From assembly GCF_000934605.2 (NCBI RefSeq), contig NZ_CP010897.2:3038001-3102000 (forward strand): 64,000 bases of DNA, given 5' to 3'. Positions within the stretch are counted from its first letter, which is position 1; each line of letters starts with the position of its first letter. The notes beneath the pieces were generated by a model. That model was given only the letters and a program-made list of their open reading frames with translations, did not search any database and was not told the origin of the DNA. Origin of the DNA: Pandoraea vervacti (GTDB lineage: Bacteria > Pseudomonadota > Gammaproteobacteria > Burkholderiales > Burkholderiaceae). Position numbers and translations under genes: made by a program. This document shows positions 39,290 to 48,460 of this stretch, in pieces.

Positions 39290-39817
39290 ATGCAACTCGA
39301 CGAATTTGACGAGAAAATCCTCGCGCTCCTGCAGGAAGACGCCTCGCTCTCGGCGGCGCAGATCGGCGAACGGATCGGATTGTCGCAATCGCAGTGTTGG
39401 CGCCGGATCGACAGGCTGGATGCCGAAGGCGTGATCGAGCGGCGCGTCGCACTCGTCGATCGGAAGAAGGTCGGGTTGAACGTGATGCTGTTTGCTCACG
39501 TAAAACTGGCCGGGCATAACCGCAGTGCGCTGCCCGAATTTTCGAAGGCGATACAGGAATTCCCGGAAGTGCTCGAATGTCACGTGCTGATGGGCAACGT
39601 CGACTTTCTGCTTCGCATCGTGACGCGCGACGTCGAGGCCTATGAACGCTTCTTCTTCGAGCGTCTCTCGCAATTGCCGATGGTGCAGGAAGTCAACTCG
39701 ATGATTGCGCTTTCCCAAATCAAGTCGACAACGGTGCTCCCGATCGGCAACGCTCAATCGGGCGGACATTCCGCCGGCCCCGGCGCGGCAGGCGGCAGTG
39801 CGCCCTCCCATTCGTGA
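39290..39817 (+). CDS. Lrp/AsnC family transcriptional regulator
   Basis: A 175-residue Lrp/AsnC-type regulator. The N-terminal helix-turn-helix is LDEFDEKILALLQEDASLSA then IGERIGLSQSQCWRRIDRLD; the C-terminal RAM domain (about 65-150) has HVKLAGHN, ECHVLMGNVDFLLRIVTRD and NSMIALSQIKSTTVLPI. The last 25 residues are a Gly/Ala/Ser tail. Divergent from the acetolactate synthase-like gene across 169 bases, so it most likely responds to an amino acid and controls that gene. Confidence 0.93.
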   Translation: MQLDEFDEKILALLQEDASLSAAQIGERIGLSQSQCWRRIDRLDAEGVIERRVALVDRKKVGLNVMLFAHVKLAGHNRSALPEFSKAIQEFPEVLECHVLMGNVDFLLRIVTRDVEAYERFFFERLSQLPMVQEVNSMIALSQIKSTTVLPIGNAQSGGHSAGPGAAGGSAPSHS

Positions 39818-40017
39818 CGCCATTCGACAAACGGCTGTCGCGAAAGCGCCGCTAGACTGATGTTTCCGACCTTCATGGAGATACCCTGTGGCGAGGCGCG
39901 TACGGCAAGGCAAAGGATGACGCACATGGCGGCAAATGTGGCGTTCGAGGCAACGCGCTACGTTGGACAGCACCCACGCAAGCCTCTATCCTTAAGCATC
40001 CACTACGGGAGCCTCGC

Positions 40018-40572
40018 ATGAAACGTTGGTTCGGAATGACTGTCGCAGCCGCCATCGTCGGCGTCACGGCCTGGTGCATGATCCCCGCCCACGCGGCGTT
40101 GCAAAACGGCGCATCGGCGCCCGACTTCAAGGCCCAGGCGTCGCTCGGCGGCAAAGTCTTCACTTTTTCGCTGGCCGACGCGCTCAAGCAGGGCCCCGTC
40201 GTGCTGTACTTCTATCCGGCCGCGTTCACCGCGGGTTGCACGATCGAGGCACACGATTTTGCCGAAGCAACCGACGCGTTCAAGGCCATGGGCGCCACCG
40301 TCATCGGGGTTTCGCACGACAACATCGACACACTCAACAAATTCTCCGTGTCCGAGTGCCGCAGCAAATTTGCGGTAGCTGCCGACACCGACCAGAAGAT
40401 CATGAAGTCGTATGACGCGGTGCTCGCACTAAAGCCGGACATCGCCAATCGCATTTCGTACGTGATCGCCCCCGACGGCAAAGTGATCTACAGCTATGTC
40501 AGCATGGATCCGGACAAGCATGTGCAGAACACGATGGCAGCGGTTCGAAAGTGGCACGAGACGCATCACTGA
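40018..40572 (+). CDS. Exported PrxQ/AhpC-TSA-type peroxiredoxin
   Basis: A 184-residue thioredoxin-fold peroxidase. Residues 1-27 (MKRWFGMTVAAAIVGVTAWC... cleaved after AHA) are a signal peptide, so the protein works in the periplasm. The peroxidatic site is YPAAFTAGCTIEAHDF (PxxxT/SxxC) and SVSECRSKF offers a resolving cysteine, as in PrxQ-type enzymes. The role would be reduction of hydroperoxides; the electron donor is unknown. It is monocistronic by layout. Confidence 0.9.
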   Translation: MKRWFGMTVAAAIVGVTAWCMIPAHAALQNGASAPDFKAQASLGGKVFTFSLADALKQGPVVLYFYPAAFTAGCTIEAHDFAEATDAFKAMGATVIGVSHDNIDTLNKFSVSECRSKFAVAADTDQKIMKSYDAVLALKPDIANRISYVIAPDGKVIYSYVSMDPDKHVQNTMAAVRKWHETHH

Positions 40573-40638
40573 TGCCGCGCGTCGCGTGATTCGCTCGCGT
40601 GACCGGCATGACCGCTTTGATTCCCATTGTTTTCCTGA

Positions 40639-40674
40639 CCCGCTTCACCCGCTTCACCTGCATCCCCTGCATCA
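40639..40674 (+). repeat. 9 bp tandem repeat (2+2) after a stop codon
   Basis: Two copies of CCCGCTTCA are followed by CCTGCATCC and CCTGCATCA, 67 bases downstream of the peroxiredoxin stop. Confidence 0.75.
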
Positions 40675-40746
40675 AGGCGACAGGCGGCTAGGCGTCAAGG
40701 CACCAAGGCATCACCCGCTTTTCAGGGCTTTACCGATGAGGACGGC

Positions 40747-41418
40747 ATGAGCACGGCACCACCGACCGCGAGGGCGATCGCCCGCGCACAGACCCGCAGC
40801 GAGGAACTCGCCAACAGCCTCAGTCACGGCCTCGCCTGCCTGGCGGCCCTCGCGGCAATTCCGTTTCTCTTCACGGCGGTACGCCCCGCGTTGCCCAGCC
40901 CGAGCGCCGTGCAGCAGATCGGCATCGGGGTGTTCGCGGTCACGATGGTGGTGGTCTATCTGGCATCCGCCCTGTATCACGGACTGCCCGACGGACGCGC
41001 GAAACGCCTTTTCATGCGGGTCGACCACTGCGCGATCTTTCTCTTCATCGCCGGCACCTACACGCCCTTCACCGTCAAGATTCTCAACGACCCATGGGGC
41101 TGGCCTCTGCTCACCGGCGTATGGACGATGGCCATCGCCGGTCTGATTGCCAAATCGCTCGGCCTGCTCGACCGCCCGCTCGTCTCCACGCTGCTCTACA
41201 TCGCGCTTGGCTGGGTGGCCGTGCTGGTCGCCGGACCGGTGCTCGCGGCCATCCCCGGACCGGGTGCCGGATGGCTGTACGCCGGGGGCGTGGCGTACAC
41301 CGTCGGGGCGATCTTCTATTCCCTCGACGGCCACATCAAGTTCGGGCATCTCGTGTGGCATCTGTTCGCCATCGGCGGCACCGTTTGCCACTACCTCGCC
41401 GTGTGGCGGTACGTCTGA
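40747..41418 (+). CDS. Hemolysin III / TrhA family membrane protein
   Basis: A 223-residue seven-helix inner-membrane protein of the hemolysin III (PAQR-like) family. Conserved features: ELANSLSHGLACLAALAAIP at the N-terminus, YLASALYHGLPDGRAKRLFM, VDHCAIFLFIAGTYTPFTV and, near the end, GHLVWHLFAIGGTVCHYLAV; the conserved His and Asp residues form the putative zinc site of the family. In E. coli the homologue influences membrane energetics; haemolytic activity should not be assumed. Confidence 0.9.
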   Translation: MSTAPPTARAIARAQTRSEELANSLSHGLACLAALAAIPFLFTAVRPALPSPSAVQQIGIGVFAVTMVVVYLASALYHGLPDGRAKRLFMRVDHCAIFLFIAGTYTPFTVKILNDPWGWPLLTGVWTMAIAGLIAKSLGLLDRPLVSTLLYIALGWVAVLVAGPVLAAIPGPGAGWLYAGGVAYTVGAIFYSLDGHIKFGHLVWHLFAIGGTVCHYLAVWRYV

Positions 41419-41444
41419 ACCGGGTCGAGCCGCTCGCGGAACAA

Positions 41445-41474
41445 CCTCGGACGACCTCGGACGATCCTGGACGA
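41445..41474 (+). repeat. 10 bp tandem repeat between convergent genes
   Basis: CCTCGGACGA occurs twice and then as TCCTGGACGA, 27 bases past the hemolysin-III stop, in the spacer before the convergent hybrid kinase gene. Confidence 0.75.
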
Positions 41475-41532
41475 TGTCGCCCCCGTCCGAGTCCCCTCCG
41501 CGCCCCCTTCCATACGCGGCCGTGCCCGCCAC

Positions 41533-43401
41533 TCAGTCTGTCCCTCGTTGCGAGCATAACGCTGCCCGGCAGCTTTCGAGCTTTTGTGCGAGACGCTCGC
41601 ATCGTGCCGTGAGCACGGGATCGCCGAACATTCGGCAAGCGCCGCGCATGCGGTGAAGCAGCGCCTGAGCCGCATGAATGTCTTCAGCCCGACGCCTTGC
41701 GATCAGACGACGAAAGCGCGCCAGATCCTTTGCCATTTCGTCGCGCATCATGCGTCGCGCGTGCGGATCCTCTCTGAGCGGTGTGCGTGGCTTGGGTGGC
41801 TTGGGTGGCTTGTGCGGCATGTGAGGTCGTGCCGGCGCCCCCTCCTTCCCCCTCGTCCCCTTCGCCCCCTTCGCCCCCGCTTCGTTCGGGCGCTCGTTCC
41901 ACGCCTCGTCCCACGCCTCGTCGAGCGCCGGCCATCGCACGGACAAGGTCTGCGCAAGCCGCTCCCGGGAAACCGGCTTCGTCAGCACATCGTCGATACC
42001 GGCGTCACGCGCCGCGCGCGCCTCGACGACCGAGCCGGTCACTGCGAACACCACCGGTTCGCGTCGACCGAGCAGGGGCGCCAGCGCGTGCAATGTCTTC
42101 GAGAGCGCGAGACCGCTCACGCCATCGAGATGAACATCGGTGAGCACGACGTCGACGTCCAGTGCAACCCATTGCACCAGCGCATCCGTGAGGTCTTGGG
42201 CCGTTGCGACATGGCAGCCGAGCGCCGTCAACTGTTCGCCGAGAATCTGCCGATTCATGGCGTGGTCATCGACAACGAGCGCCTGTAAGCCCGGACGCAC
42301 GGCAATCCGTTGCACGGGCGCCGCTATCGGCACGTCGCGGCGCACGCGTGGCGACGCGAGCGCGCCCGCGCCCTCCGAAGCCTGTTCCCGGGCCATCTTC
42401 CTGCCAACGTCGGTTGAGGATCCGGACGGCATCTGCGGCTTGAACGGTGAGAGCGGTGAGAGCGCTGAGAGCGGTGAGGAAGGCGCGAAAGGCACTGACA
42501 GGCGAAACCGCGCGCCGGTCGGCGACGGCTCGGCGCACAGCATGCCGCCGATACGCCGCGCCCATTGACGGGCGATCCATAGCCCCAGACCCGTGCCCTT
42601 CGTGGCCGGATCGGCCCGAGCGAACGCCGCAAAGACGGCGTTCTCCATTCCCGCCGGAATGCCCGGCCCCGTGTCGGTCACGTGGATTGTCAATCGCGAC
42701 TCGGCACCGTTTCGCCGCATGTTGGTGTGCGGCGCCCCCCCACGCCTTTCACCCTGCGCGCCGCTCCCATGGCCCCCGTGGCTGCCGTCGGCGTCGTCTC
42801 CCTCCGGTTCCTTGGCCTCCTCCCAGGACACGCGAACTGCCACGCCACCGCACATCGTGTATTTCAGCGCATTATCCACGAGCGTACGCACGATCTGCCG
42901 CAACCGACCGGCATCGCCCCACAGAAATACCGGCACGTCGTCCCCAATCTCGCACGTCAGCGCCAGCGCTTTGGTCCTGGCCGCATCGCGAAAGGCATCC
43001 ACCTCGGTATCGAGGCACGCCCGCACCTCGAATACCGCTTCTCGCAGCGGCAGTTGCGCAATCTCGCCCTGGCCGAGTTGCAAGACGTCATCGACCACCC
43101 CGGCCAGCACATCGAGCATGTCGCGCATGTTGCCCAGGCGTCGGCGCGGACCGTGCATGTGGGCACTGTCGTCGGCACCGTCGTCGACAGCGGCATCGTG
43201 CTCGGTGCGTGCGGTCATGGCGTCGAGATGCCCCTGCAAGACCTGCAAGGGCGCGCGCAACTCGTGCACCAACGCCAGCCGAAACGTGGCGACATCCACC
43301 GCGCCGTTCCTTACACAGCCTTCCGGCGAACTGTCCTTATCCACGGCATACCGTCCCGCCTCCGGGCTTGCGGATCGTAACTTGAATTTATCGAGATTCA
43401 T
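41533..43401 (-). CDS. Soluble hybrid histidine kinase with receiver and Hpt
   Basis: A 622-residue phosphorelay protein without any membrane or recognisable sensor segment. HisKA with His46 in LVHELRAPLQVLQGH starts almost at the N-terminus; HATPase follows with LVDNALKYT (about 174) and TDTGPGIPAG, KGTGLGLWIARQ (about 272); the receiver has VVLTDVHLDGVSG (Asp about 422); the C-terminal Hpt has LLHRMRGACRMFG (His about 578). Linkers are low-complexity (SPLSALSPLSPF, HMPHKPPKPPKP) and derive from 9 bp repeats. Without its own sensor it may take its input from a partner; the divergent chemoreceptor gene is a neighbour but not an established partner. No cognate response regulator lies adjacent. 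Confidence 0.88.
   Translation of the reverse strand: MNLDKFKLRSASPEAGRYAVDKDSSPEGCVRNGAVDVATFRLALVHELRAPLQVLQGHLDAMTARTEHDAAVDDGADDSAHMHGPRRRLGNMRDMLDVLAGVVDDVLQLGQGEIAQLPLREAVFEVRACLDTEVDAFRDAARTKALALTCEIGDDVPVFLWGDAGRLRQIVRTLVDNALKYTMCGGVAVRVSWEEAKEPEGDDADGSHGGHGSGAQGERRGGAPHTNMRRNGAESRLTIHVTDTGPGIPAGMENAVFAAFARADPATKGTGLGLWIARQWARRIGGMLCAEPSPTGARFRLSVPFAPSSPLSALSPLSPFKPQMPSGSSTDVGRKMAREQASEGAGALASPRVRRDVPIAAPVQRIAVRPGLQALVVDDHAMNRQILGEQLTALGCHVATAQDLTDALVQWVALDVDVVLTDVHLDGVSGLALSKTLHALAPLLGRREPVVFAVTGSVVEARAARDAGIDDVLTKPVSRERLAQTLSVRWPALDEAWDEAWNERPNEAGAKGAKGTRGKEGAPARPHMPHKPPKPPKPRTPLREDPHARRMMRDEMAKDLARFRRLIARRRAEDIHAAQALLHRMRGACRMFGDPVLTARCERLAQKLESCRAALCSQRGTD
41787..41813 (-). repeat. 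9 bp tandem repeat in the hybrid kinase gene
   Basis: GTGGCTTGG occurs twice and then GTGGCTTGT; on the minus strand it encodes the KPPKPPKP linker just before the Hpt domain. Confidence 0.8.
42446..42481 (-). repeat. 9 bp tandem repeat (GGTGAGAGC family) in the hybrid kinase gene
   Basis: GGTGAGAGC occurs twice, then GCTGAGAGC and GGTGAGGAA. It encodes the Ser/Pro/Leu linker between ATPase and receiver. The same unit recurs at 54828 and, diverged, at 58654. Confidence 0.85.
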
Positions 43402-43674
43402 CGCGCCATTGACGCCGCATCACGATTGACGCGTTTCGGCGTACTGAAGAAAGTGGAAGAGCTTTCAAGTCTGGCCTGTTGCGCGACGGTTGCGACTGCG
43501 CAAATTCCGAATTTTTCTCGCCGAGACCGCGCTTTCGGATTGCCCCGATCCCGAATGGCTCAAGTTCTGCTTCTCATATGCCGATAATCCCTATGCCCCG
43601 TCTTGCACTCACCGATGGACGGGGAGGTCGCGCCCCCTCCTGGCACGGCCTGGGCATTCATTCCATCGATCAAT

Positions 43675-45318
43675 ATGTATAAGAACATTACGATTCGGGC
43701 CAGTCTGACGCTGGTCTTAGGTTTGCTTGGTGCACTACTCGTCCTCGTCAGCCTGCTGGGTCTCCAGGCGCTTGGCTCCAGCAATGAATCGCTGAGCAAG
43801 ATGGCGACGGAGGACACCCCCGCCCTGGCCGAACTGAAGGGAACCGGCGAGCAAATTCTTCGCACGCGCCTGTCCATGGCGACGTATGCGTCGTACGTCA
43901 GCCTCGGCGCCGATCCCGACGAATCCGAAAAAGTTCTGAAACGAGGCACGCAATACATCGCCGCGTCGGATGCCCTCTGGAACGATTATCTGAAACGTCC
44001 CAAAGAAGATGCGCACGAAGCGGAGGTGGCCAAAGCCGCCGACGAAAAGCGCCGCGCCTTTTTCGACAAGGTGATCACGCCCGCGCTCAACGCGCTCAAG
44101 CAGGGCGACGTCGCCGGCTTCCACCAGATTCAGGCACGCATCGCACCGGCCGCCTACAACAGTTTGGATACGCTCATGCGCGAGCTTCAGGATCTTCAGG
44201 TCGCGCGTCAAAAGGCGCGCTACGAAGCCGCACAGGAGCGCTATACGTTCATGCGCATTGCGATGGGCGCCACGCTCGTGATCGCGCTGCTGCTCGCCCT
44301 CTGGGGCCGCGCCATGCTCGCGCGCGCCGTGCTGCGTCCGATCCGGGAGGTCATTGCCTATTTCGAGCGGATGGCCGCCGGTGATCTGAGCCAGCGGATC
44401 GAGCAGCGCACGCGAAATGAGATGGGTCAGCTTTTCGGGGCGCTCGGTCGCATGCGTGACGGTCTGGCGAGCACGGTGGGCACCGTGCGCGAGAGCACCG
44501 AAGCGATCCACGGCAGCGCCCGCGAGATTGCCGACGGCAACGCCGACCTGTCGCGCCGCACCGAATCGCAGGCATCGTCGCTGGAAGAAACGGCCGCGAG
44601 CATGGAGGAACTGACCGCCGTCGTCAAACAGAACGCCGAGAACGCCCGCGCCGCGAGCCAACTGGCCGTGACCGCCTCGGAGACTGCCGCGCGCGGGGGC
44701 GATGTCGTTCAGGAAGTCGTAACGACGATGCGCGATATCGCCGAGGCCTCACAAAAGGTCAGCGACATTCTGACCGTCATCGACGGTATTGCCTTTCAGA
44801 CGAACATCCTGGCGTTGAATGCCGCGGTGGAAGCGGCGCGCGCCGGTGAACAGGGTCGCGGCTTCGCCGTGGTGGCGGGCGAAGTCCGCACGCTGGCGCA
44901 GCGCAGCGCGTCGGCCGCCAAGGAAATCAAGGGATTGATCGAAGCGTCGGGAACCCGAGTCGAAGCCGGCACCCGTCTGGTCGAGCGTGCGGGCGCGACG
45001 ATGTCGGAAGTCGTGCAGTCCGTCAAACGCGTGACCGACATCATGGGTGAGATCTCGGCCGCAAGCGTAGAACAGTCCAGCGGCATCGAGCAGGTCAATA
45101 TGGCCGTCACGCAGATGGATGAAATGACCCAGCAGAACGCCGCGCTCGTCGAAGAAGCGTCAGCCGCCGCTACCGCGCTCGAAACACAGGCAGCGCGTCT
45201 GCGCGAGTCGGTGGCGCTGTTCCGTCTCTCGACGCACGAAGCGGCCCATGCATCGGCTATCGGCGCAGGCGACACCCCGGCCACCGCTGCCCCCGGCGCG
45301 CTGGCGCTGGCCGCCTGA
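43675..45318 (+). CDS. Methyl-accepting chemotaxis protein
   Basis: A 547-residue chemoreceptor. TM1 spans about 5-30 (ITIRASLTLVLGLLGALLVL), followed by a periplasmic four-helix-bundle sensing domain of about 160 residues, TM2 near 195-215 (GATLVIALLLALWGRAML), a HAMP domain, and the cytoplasmic signalling coiled coil with LEETAASMEELTAVVKQNAE and the hairpin tip DGIAFQTNILALNAAVEAAR. The ligand is unknown. I chose ATG 43675 (MYKNITIRAS); the frame opens at 43603. It is divergent from the soluble hybrid kinase with 273 AT-richer bases between. No CheA/CheW genes are in the window. Confidence 0.93.
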   Translation: MYKNITIRASLTLVLGLLGALLVLVSLLGLQALGSSNESLSKMATEDTPALAELKGTGEQILRTRLSMATYASYVSLGADPDESEKVLKRGTQYIAASDALWNDYLKRPKEDAHEAEVAKAADEKRRAFFDKVITPALNALKQGDVAGFHQIQARIAPAAYNSLDTLMRELQDLQVARQKARYEAAQERYTFMRIAMGATLVIALLLALWGRAMLARAVLRPIREVIAYFERMAAGDLSQRIEQRTRNEMGQLFGALGRMRDGLASTVGTVRESTEAIHGSAREIADGNADLSRRTESQASSLEETAASMEELTAVVKQNAENARAASQLAVTASETAARGGDVVQEVVTTMRDIAEASQKVSDILTVIDGIAFQTNILALNAAVEAARAGEQGRGFAVVAGEVRTLAQRSASAAKEIKGLIEASGTRVEAGTRLVERAGATMSEVVQSVKRVTDIMGEISAASVEQSSGIEQVNMAVTQMDEMTQQNAALVEEASAAATALETQAARLRESVALFRLSTHEAAHASAIGAGDTPATAAPGALALAA

Positions 45319-45344
45319 CGCGCCCGACGCGCCCGACGGTCCGG
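45318..45344 (+). repeat. 9 bp tandem repeat starting at a stop codon
   Basis: ACGCGCCCG twice and ACGGTCCGG once. The array begins on the last base of the chemoreceptor's TGA, in the spacer before the convergent acylphosphatase gene. Confidence 0.8.
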
Positions 45345-45429
45345 TAACGAAGTCAGCGCCCCGCGCTCTCGCCTACATACGCCCATCACATGGCTGACTG
45401 GGCATCGGCGAGCGCGCCGGGACGCGATC

Positions 45430-45714
45430 TCAAACGCTGACGCGCTGCTCGAATCCGTCGAGCGGCGACGCCGCCACCCACGCCTTGTCGACGTCGCACG
45501 ACGATACTTGCGCGCCTCGCGGCCCTTGCCGCATCCACTCGCATAACGCGAGCAATTGCGCGGTCTCGCCCTGAGCGACGGCTTCCACCGTCCCGTCGCG
45601 GCGATTGCGCACCCATCCCGCAAGCCCGAGCTTGCGCGCCTCGACCACACAGGCCGCACGGTAGCCCACGCCTTGCACCCTTCCGTGCACCACGATGCGC
45701 CACGTTGCCGTCAT
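45430..45714 (-). CDS. acyP: Acylphosphatase
   Basis: A 94-residue acylphosphatase, hydrolysing acyl phosphates such as carbamoyl or acetyl phosphate in the cytoplasm. The phosphate-binding loop and catalytic Arg are in RIVVHGRVQGVGYRAACVVE, and the catalytic Asn is in GLAGWVRNRRDGTVEAVAQG. I chose ATG 45714 because AGGAGGGG precedes it at the right distance; the frame runs to 45765 without support. Normal family length. It is convergent with the chemoreceptor. Confidence 0.93.
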   Translation of the reverse strand: MTATWRIVVHGRVQGVGYRAACVVEARKLGLAGWVRNRRDGTVEAVAQGETAQLLALCEWMRQGPRGAQVSSCDVDKAWVAASPLDGFEQRVSV

Positions 45715-45826
45715 TGCCCCCTCCTGTCTCGACGGATGGACACCGATGCGTGTCGGTGCCCTCATGGAAAAAGGGCTCGACGAACATCGAGCCCCTTCGT
45801 TACGTTAGCACACCATCGGTCCACGT

Positions 45827-48460
45827 CTAATAGATGTCGCGGCGATAGCGCCCCTGTGCGGAAAGGTCCAGCAACGTCTGCACCCCGATCGCGTCGGCGA
45901 GTGCCGCATCGACCGCCGGCGCCATGCCCGCCAGACTGCCGCACACGTAGATCGATGCCCCGTCGGCGACCCACTGGGCGATTTCCTGCGCCGACTCGCG
46001 GACCCGGTCCTGCACGTAGATCCGTTCGGGCTGATCGCGCGAATAGACACGGTCAAGTCGTGCAATACCGCCCTGCGCCTGCCAATCGCGCAAAGTCACA
46101 TCGTGAAATGCATCGTGGCGCGCCTGACGTTCACCGAAAATCAACCAGTTGCGCACATGCCCCTGCGCAATGCGGGCCGAAAGATGGGCGCGCAGACCTG
46201 CCAGCCCCGTACCGTTACCGATCAGAATCATGCCGCTCGCGTCGGTGGGGCCGTGGAACCCGGGATTCCGGCGCACACGCATGGTCACACTGTCGCCCAG
46301 CGCCACCCCTTGCGTGAGCCAGCCCGACCCGAGGCCAAGTGCGCCATCCGGGCGACGTGTCTGACGCACGAGCAGGATCAGCTTGCCCTCCTCCGGCGTC
46401 GACGCTATCGAGTATTCACGTTCGGGCAACGGGGCCAGACGATCGAGCCAGTCCTGCAAATCGACGCCGGCGGGTGGCGCCGCCTCGGGCAGCACGCGCT
46501 CACGCAATGCGTCGCCAAGCCGCGTCTGCCGTCCAGCGACATTCACCCGAACGTCCGACGTCCACACGCTTCCGGCCAGGAAGGCGTCGACATGGGCCGC
46601 CGTATGACGCGGCAGCACCTCGACCAGATCGCCCGCCACCCACGTTGCCCCCGGGGGTGGCGTGAATGCCAGATGGTAGGCAGGCAGGCCCGCGCTGCCG
46701 GGGTTCAGCACCGCGCGCTCGGCCAGCGTCCACGAAGCGAACTGCGGACTCTCGTGCGTCGTGGTTGCCACGAGCGGACGGCCCAGCCACTCCCCCAGAC
46801 GCGCCTGCCAGTTCGCCCACGCGCCCGGGTCGCCCCGGTCGACCTCGATCGGCTCGAACGCCGCCACGCCACCCTGCGCGCGCAGCCAACCGTCGAGTTT
46901 CCGGCCGAAGCCGCAGAACGTGTCGTAATGACTGTCGCCCAGCGACAGCATGGCGAAGCGCAACCCGGGCAACGCCATCGCCTGATTCATCAATTGCTGC
47001 GAGAAACGCCGTGCACTGTCCGGAGGCTCACCGTCGCCGAAGGTGCTGACGATGAACAACGCCCGTCTGGCCGCGCCGAGCTGCGCCTCGCCGATCCGCG
47101 CGAGTGGCTGGATTTGCGCAGGCACGCCCGCGCCCTGAAGCATGCCGGCGGTCTGCCACGCCAGCCCCTCAGCGACACCGCTTTGACTGGCGTAGCCGAT
47201 CAGCACGCCCTCGTCGGCAAACGAGCCGCCCGTGAGCGTCGTCGCGCCGTTCGCCGCCTGCACCGGCCGTGAGGCCGCCAGCGCGCGCTTTTTCCTGCGG
47301 CGATCGAGGTACAGCATCCAGCCGGTCACGAAGAACACCGGCATCATCAGGCTCGAGAGCATCATGACGACGATGCCCGGCGTGCCGAAGAAACTGCCGC
47401 GATGCAGCGCATAGATGCTCGTGATCAACTGGCCGCCGGTCGTCTTCTCCAGGTAACGCTCTTCACTGCGGATCGCGCCCGACGCCGGGTCGATGTCCAT
47501 GCGGCTGAAGGCGCGCTCATGGGGTACCGTCGGGTCCAGCCAGGTCATCTGCAACGGACCGCCCGGCTTTTGCGACGGGCGCACATACGCCTTGGTGTAA
47601 TCGGGCACGCGCGCCGTGAAGCGGGTCCAGACCGTGCGCATCTCGTCAGGCGACGTCGACGCGAGGTCGGGCAATGCCTTCCTGCCCGCTGCCTTCGCGG
47701 TGGGCGGGTTGCCCGCGTTGCCCGGCTCGCCCTGCTTCGCCATCTTCGGCTTCTCGGGCGATTTGTTGCGCACCGGCTGCGGCACCCCGGCCACCGAAAA
47801 CAGCATGCCGCGCCACCAGTCGTACGACCAGTAAAGCCCGGTGGTGGCCGACAGCAGGTACGGCACGAGTACGATCGTGCCGATCACGGCATGCAGGTTC
47901 CAAAGGAACGGACGGCCCTGCTTCTTGAAATCGATGTGGAACCAGGCGCGCCAATGACCGATACGACGTGGCCATCGCAGGTACAAGCCGCTTAGCGCGA
48001 GCAGGAACAGCAGCAGCGTGGCCGCGCCGGTAATCTGCTTGCCAATGCCATCCACCGTCAGGAATCGGTGAATGTCCATGATGAAACGGAAGACAACATC
48101 CGCCTGGGAGCGGCCCAGCATCTGTCCGGTGTACGGGTCAACGAAGTAGGTTTCGCCACGCGTGCCGTCATCGATGGACAGGCGCACGCCGACGGCGTCC
48201 TCCGGGGCACGCATCACCGTCATGAGCAGAATGCGCCGATCCGGCACCGCCTCGTGAACGCGCGCAACCAGTTCGGGAACCGGCAGGCGCGATGCGGATG
48301 CCGCCTCGGGCACAGTCACCGTCATCACCCCCGGGCTGAAGGCGCGCGTGAGTTCTTCGTAGTAGGAGAGCAACGCGCCGGTCAGGCCGACCACCGCCAG
48401 CACCAGACCGGCGGTAATGCCGAAACACCAGTGCAGTTGAAACCACAGTCTTTTCATCAT
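45827..48460 (-). CDS. PepSY-membrane / flavodoxin / NADPH-reductase fusion, iron-reductase-like
   Basis: About 877 residues. Residues 1-400 are a PepSY-associated membrane region (FQLHWCFGITAGLVLAVVGL, FIMDIHRFL, LLFLLALSGLYLRWPRR, NLHAVIGTIVLVPYLLSATTG, VVMMLSSLMMPVFFVTGWML). A flavodoxin domain follows at about 415-555 (VLIGYASQSGVAEGLAWQTA, FIVSTFGDGEPPDSARRF), then FAD (REYSIAS) and NADP domains (ILIGNGTGLAGLRAHL) like sulfite reductase alpha or P450 reductase. It should carry electrons from NADPH across the inner membrane, probably to reduce ferric siderophores in the periplasm. A Fur-box-like site lies about 110 bases upstream. Start: adjacent ATGs at 48460/48457; the frame opens at 48553. 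Confidence 0.9.
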   Translation of the reverse strand: MMKRLWFQLHWCFGITAGLVLAVVGLTGALLSYYEELTRAFSPGVMTVTVPEAASASRLPVPELVARVHEAVPDRRILLMTVMRAPEDAVGVRLSIDDGTRGETYFVDPYTGQMLGRSQADVVFRFIMDIHRFLTVDGIGKQITGAATLLLFLLALSGLYLRWPRRIGHWRAWFHIDFKKQGRPFLWNLHAVIGTIVLVPYLLSATTGLYWSYDWWRGMLFSVAGVPQPVRNKSPEKPKMAKQGEPGNAGNPPTAKAAGRKALPDLASTSPDEMRTVWTRFTARVPDYTKAYVRPSQKPGGPLQMTWLDPTVPHERAFSRMDIDPASGAIRSEERYLEKTTGGQLITSIYALHRGSFFGTPGIVVMMLSSLMMPVFFVTGWMLYLDRRRKKRALAASRPVQAANGATTLTGGSFADEGVLIGYASQSGVAEGLAWQTAGMLQGAGVPAQIQPLARIGEAQLGAARRALFIVSTFGDGEPPDSARRFSQQLMNQAMALPGLRFAMLSLGDSHYDTFCGFGRKLDGWLRAQGGVAAFEPIEVDRGDPGAWANWQARLGEWLGRPLVATTTHESPQFASWTLAERAVLNPGSAGLPAYHLAFTPPPGATWVAGDLVEVLPRHTAAHVDAFLAGSVWTSDVRVNVAGRQTRLGDALRERVLPEAAPPAGVDLQDWLDRLAPLPEREYSIASTPEEGKLILLVRQTRRPDGALGLGSGWLTQGVALGDSVTMRVRRNPGFHGPTDASGMILIGNGTGLAGLRAHLSARIAQGHVRNWLIFGERQARHDAFHDVTLRDWQAQGGIARLDRVYSRDQPERIYVQDRVRESAQEIAQWVADGASIYVCGSLAGMAPAVDAALADAIGVQTLLDLSAQGRYRRDIY

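Noticed and set aside
41787..41880. Possible frameshift in the hybrid kinase linker because of dense repeats
   Set aside because: The frame stays open through the Hpt domain and the Hpt His motif is intact, so the repeats are in-frame expansions.
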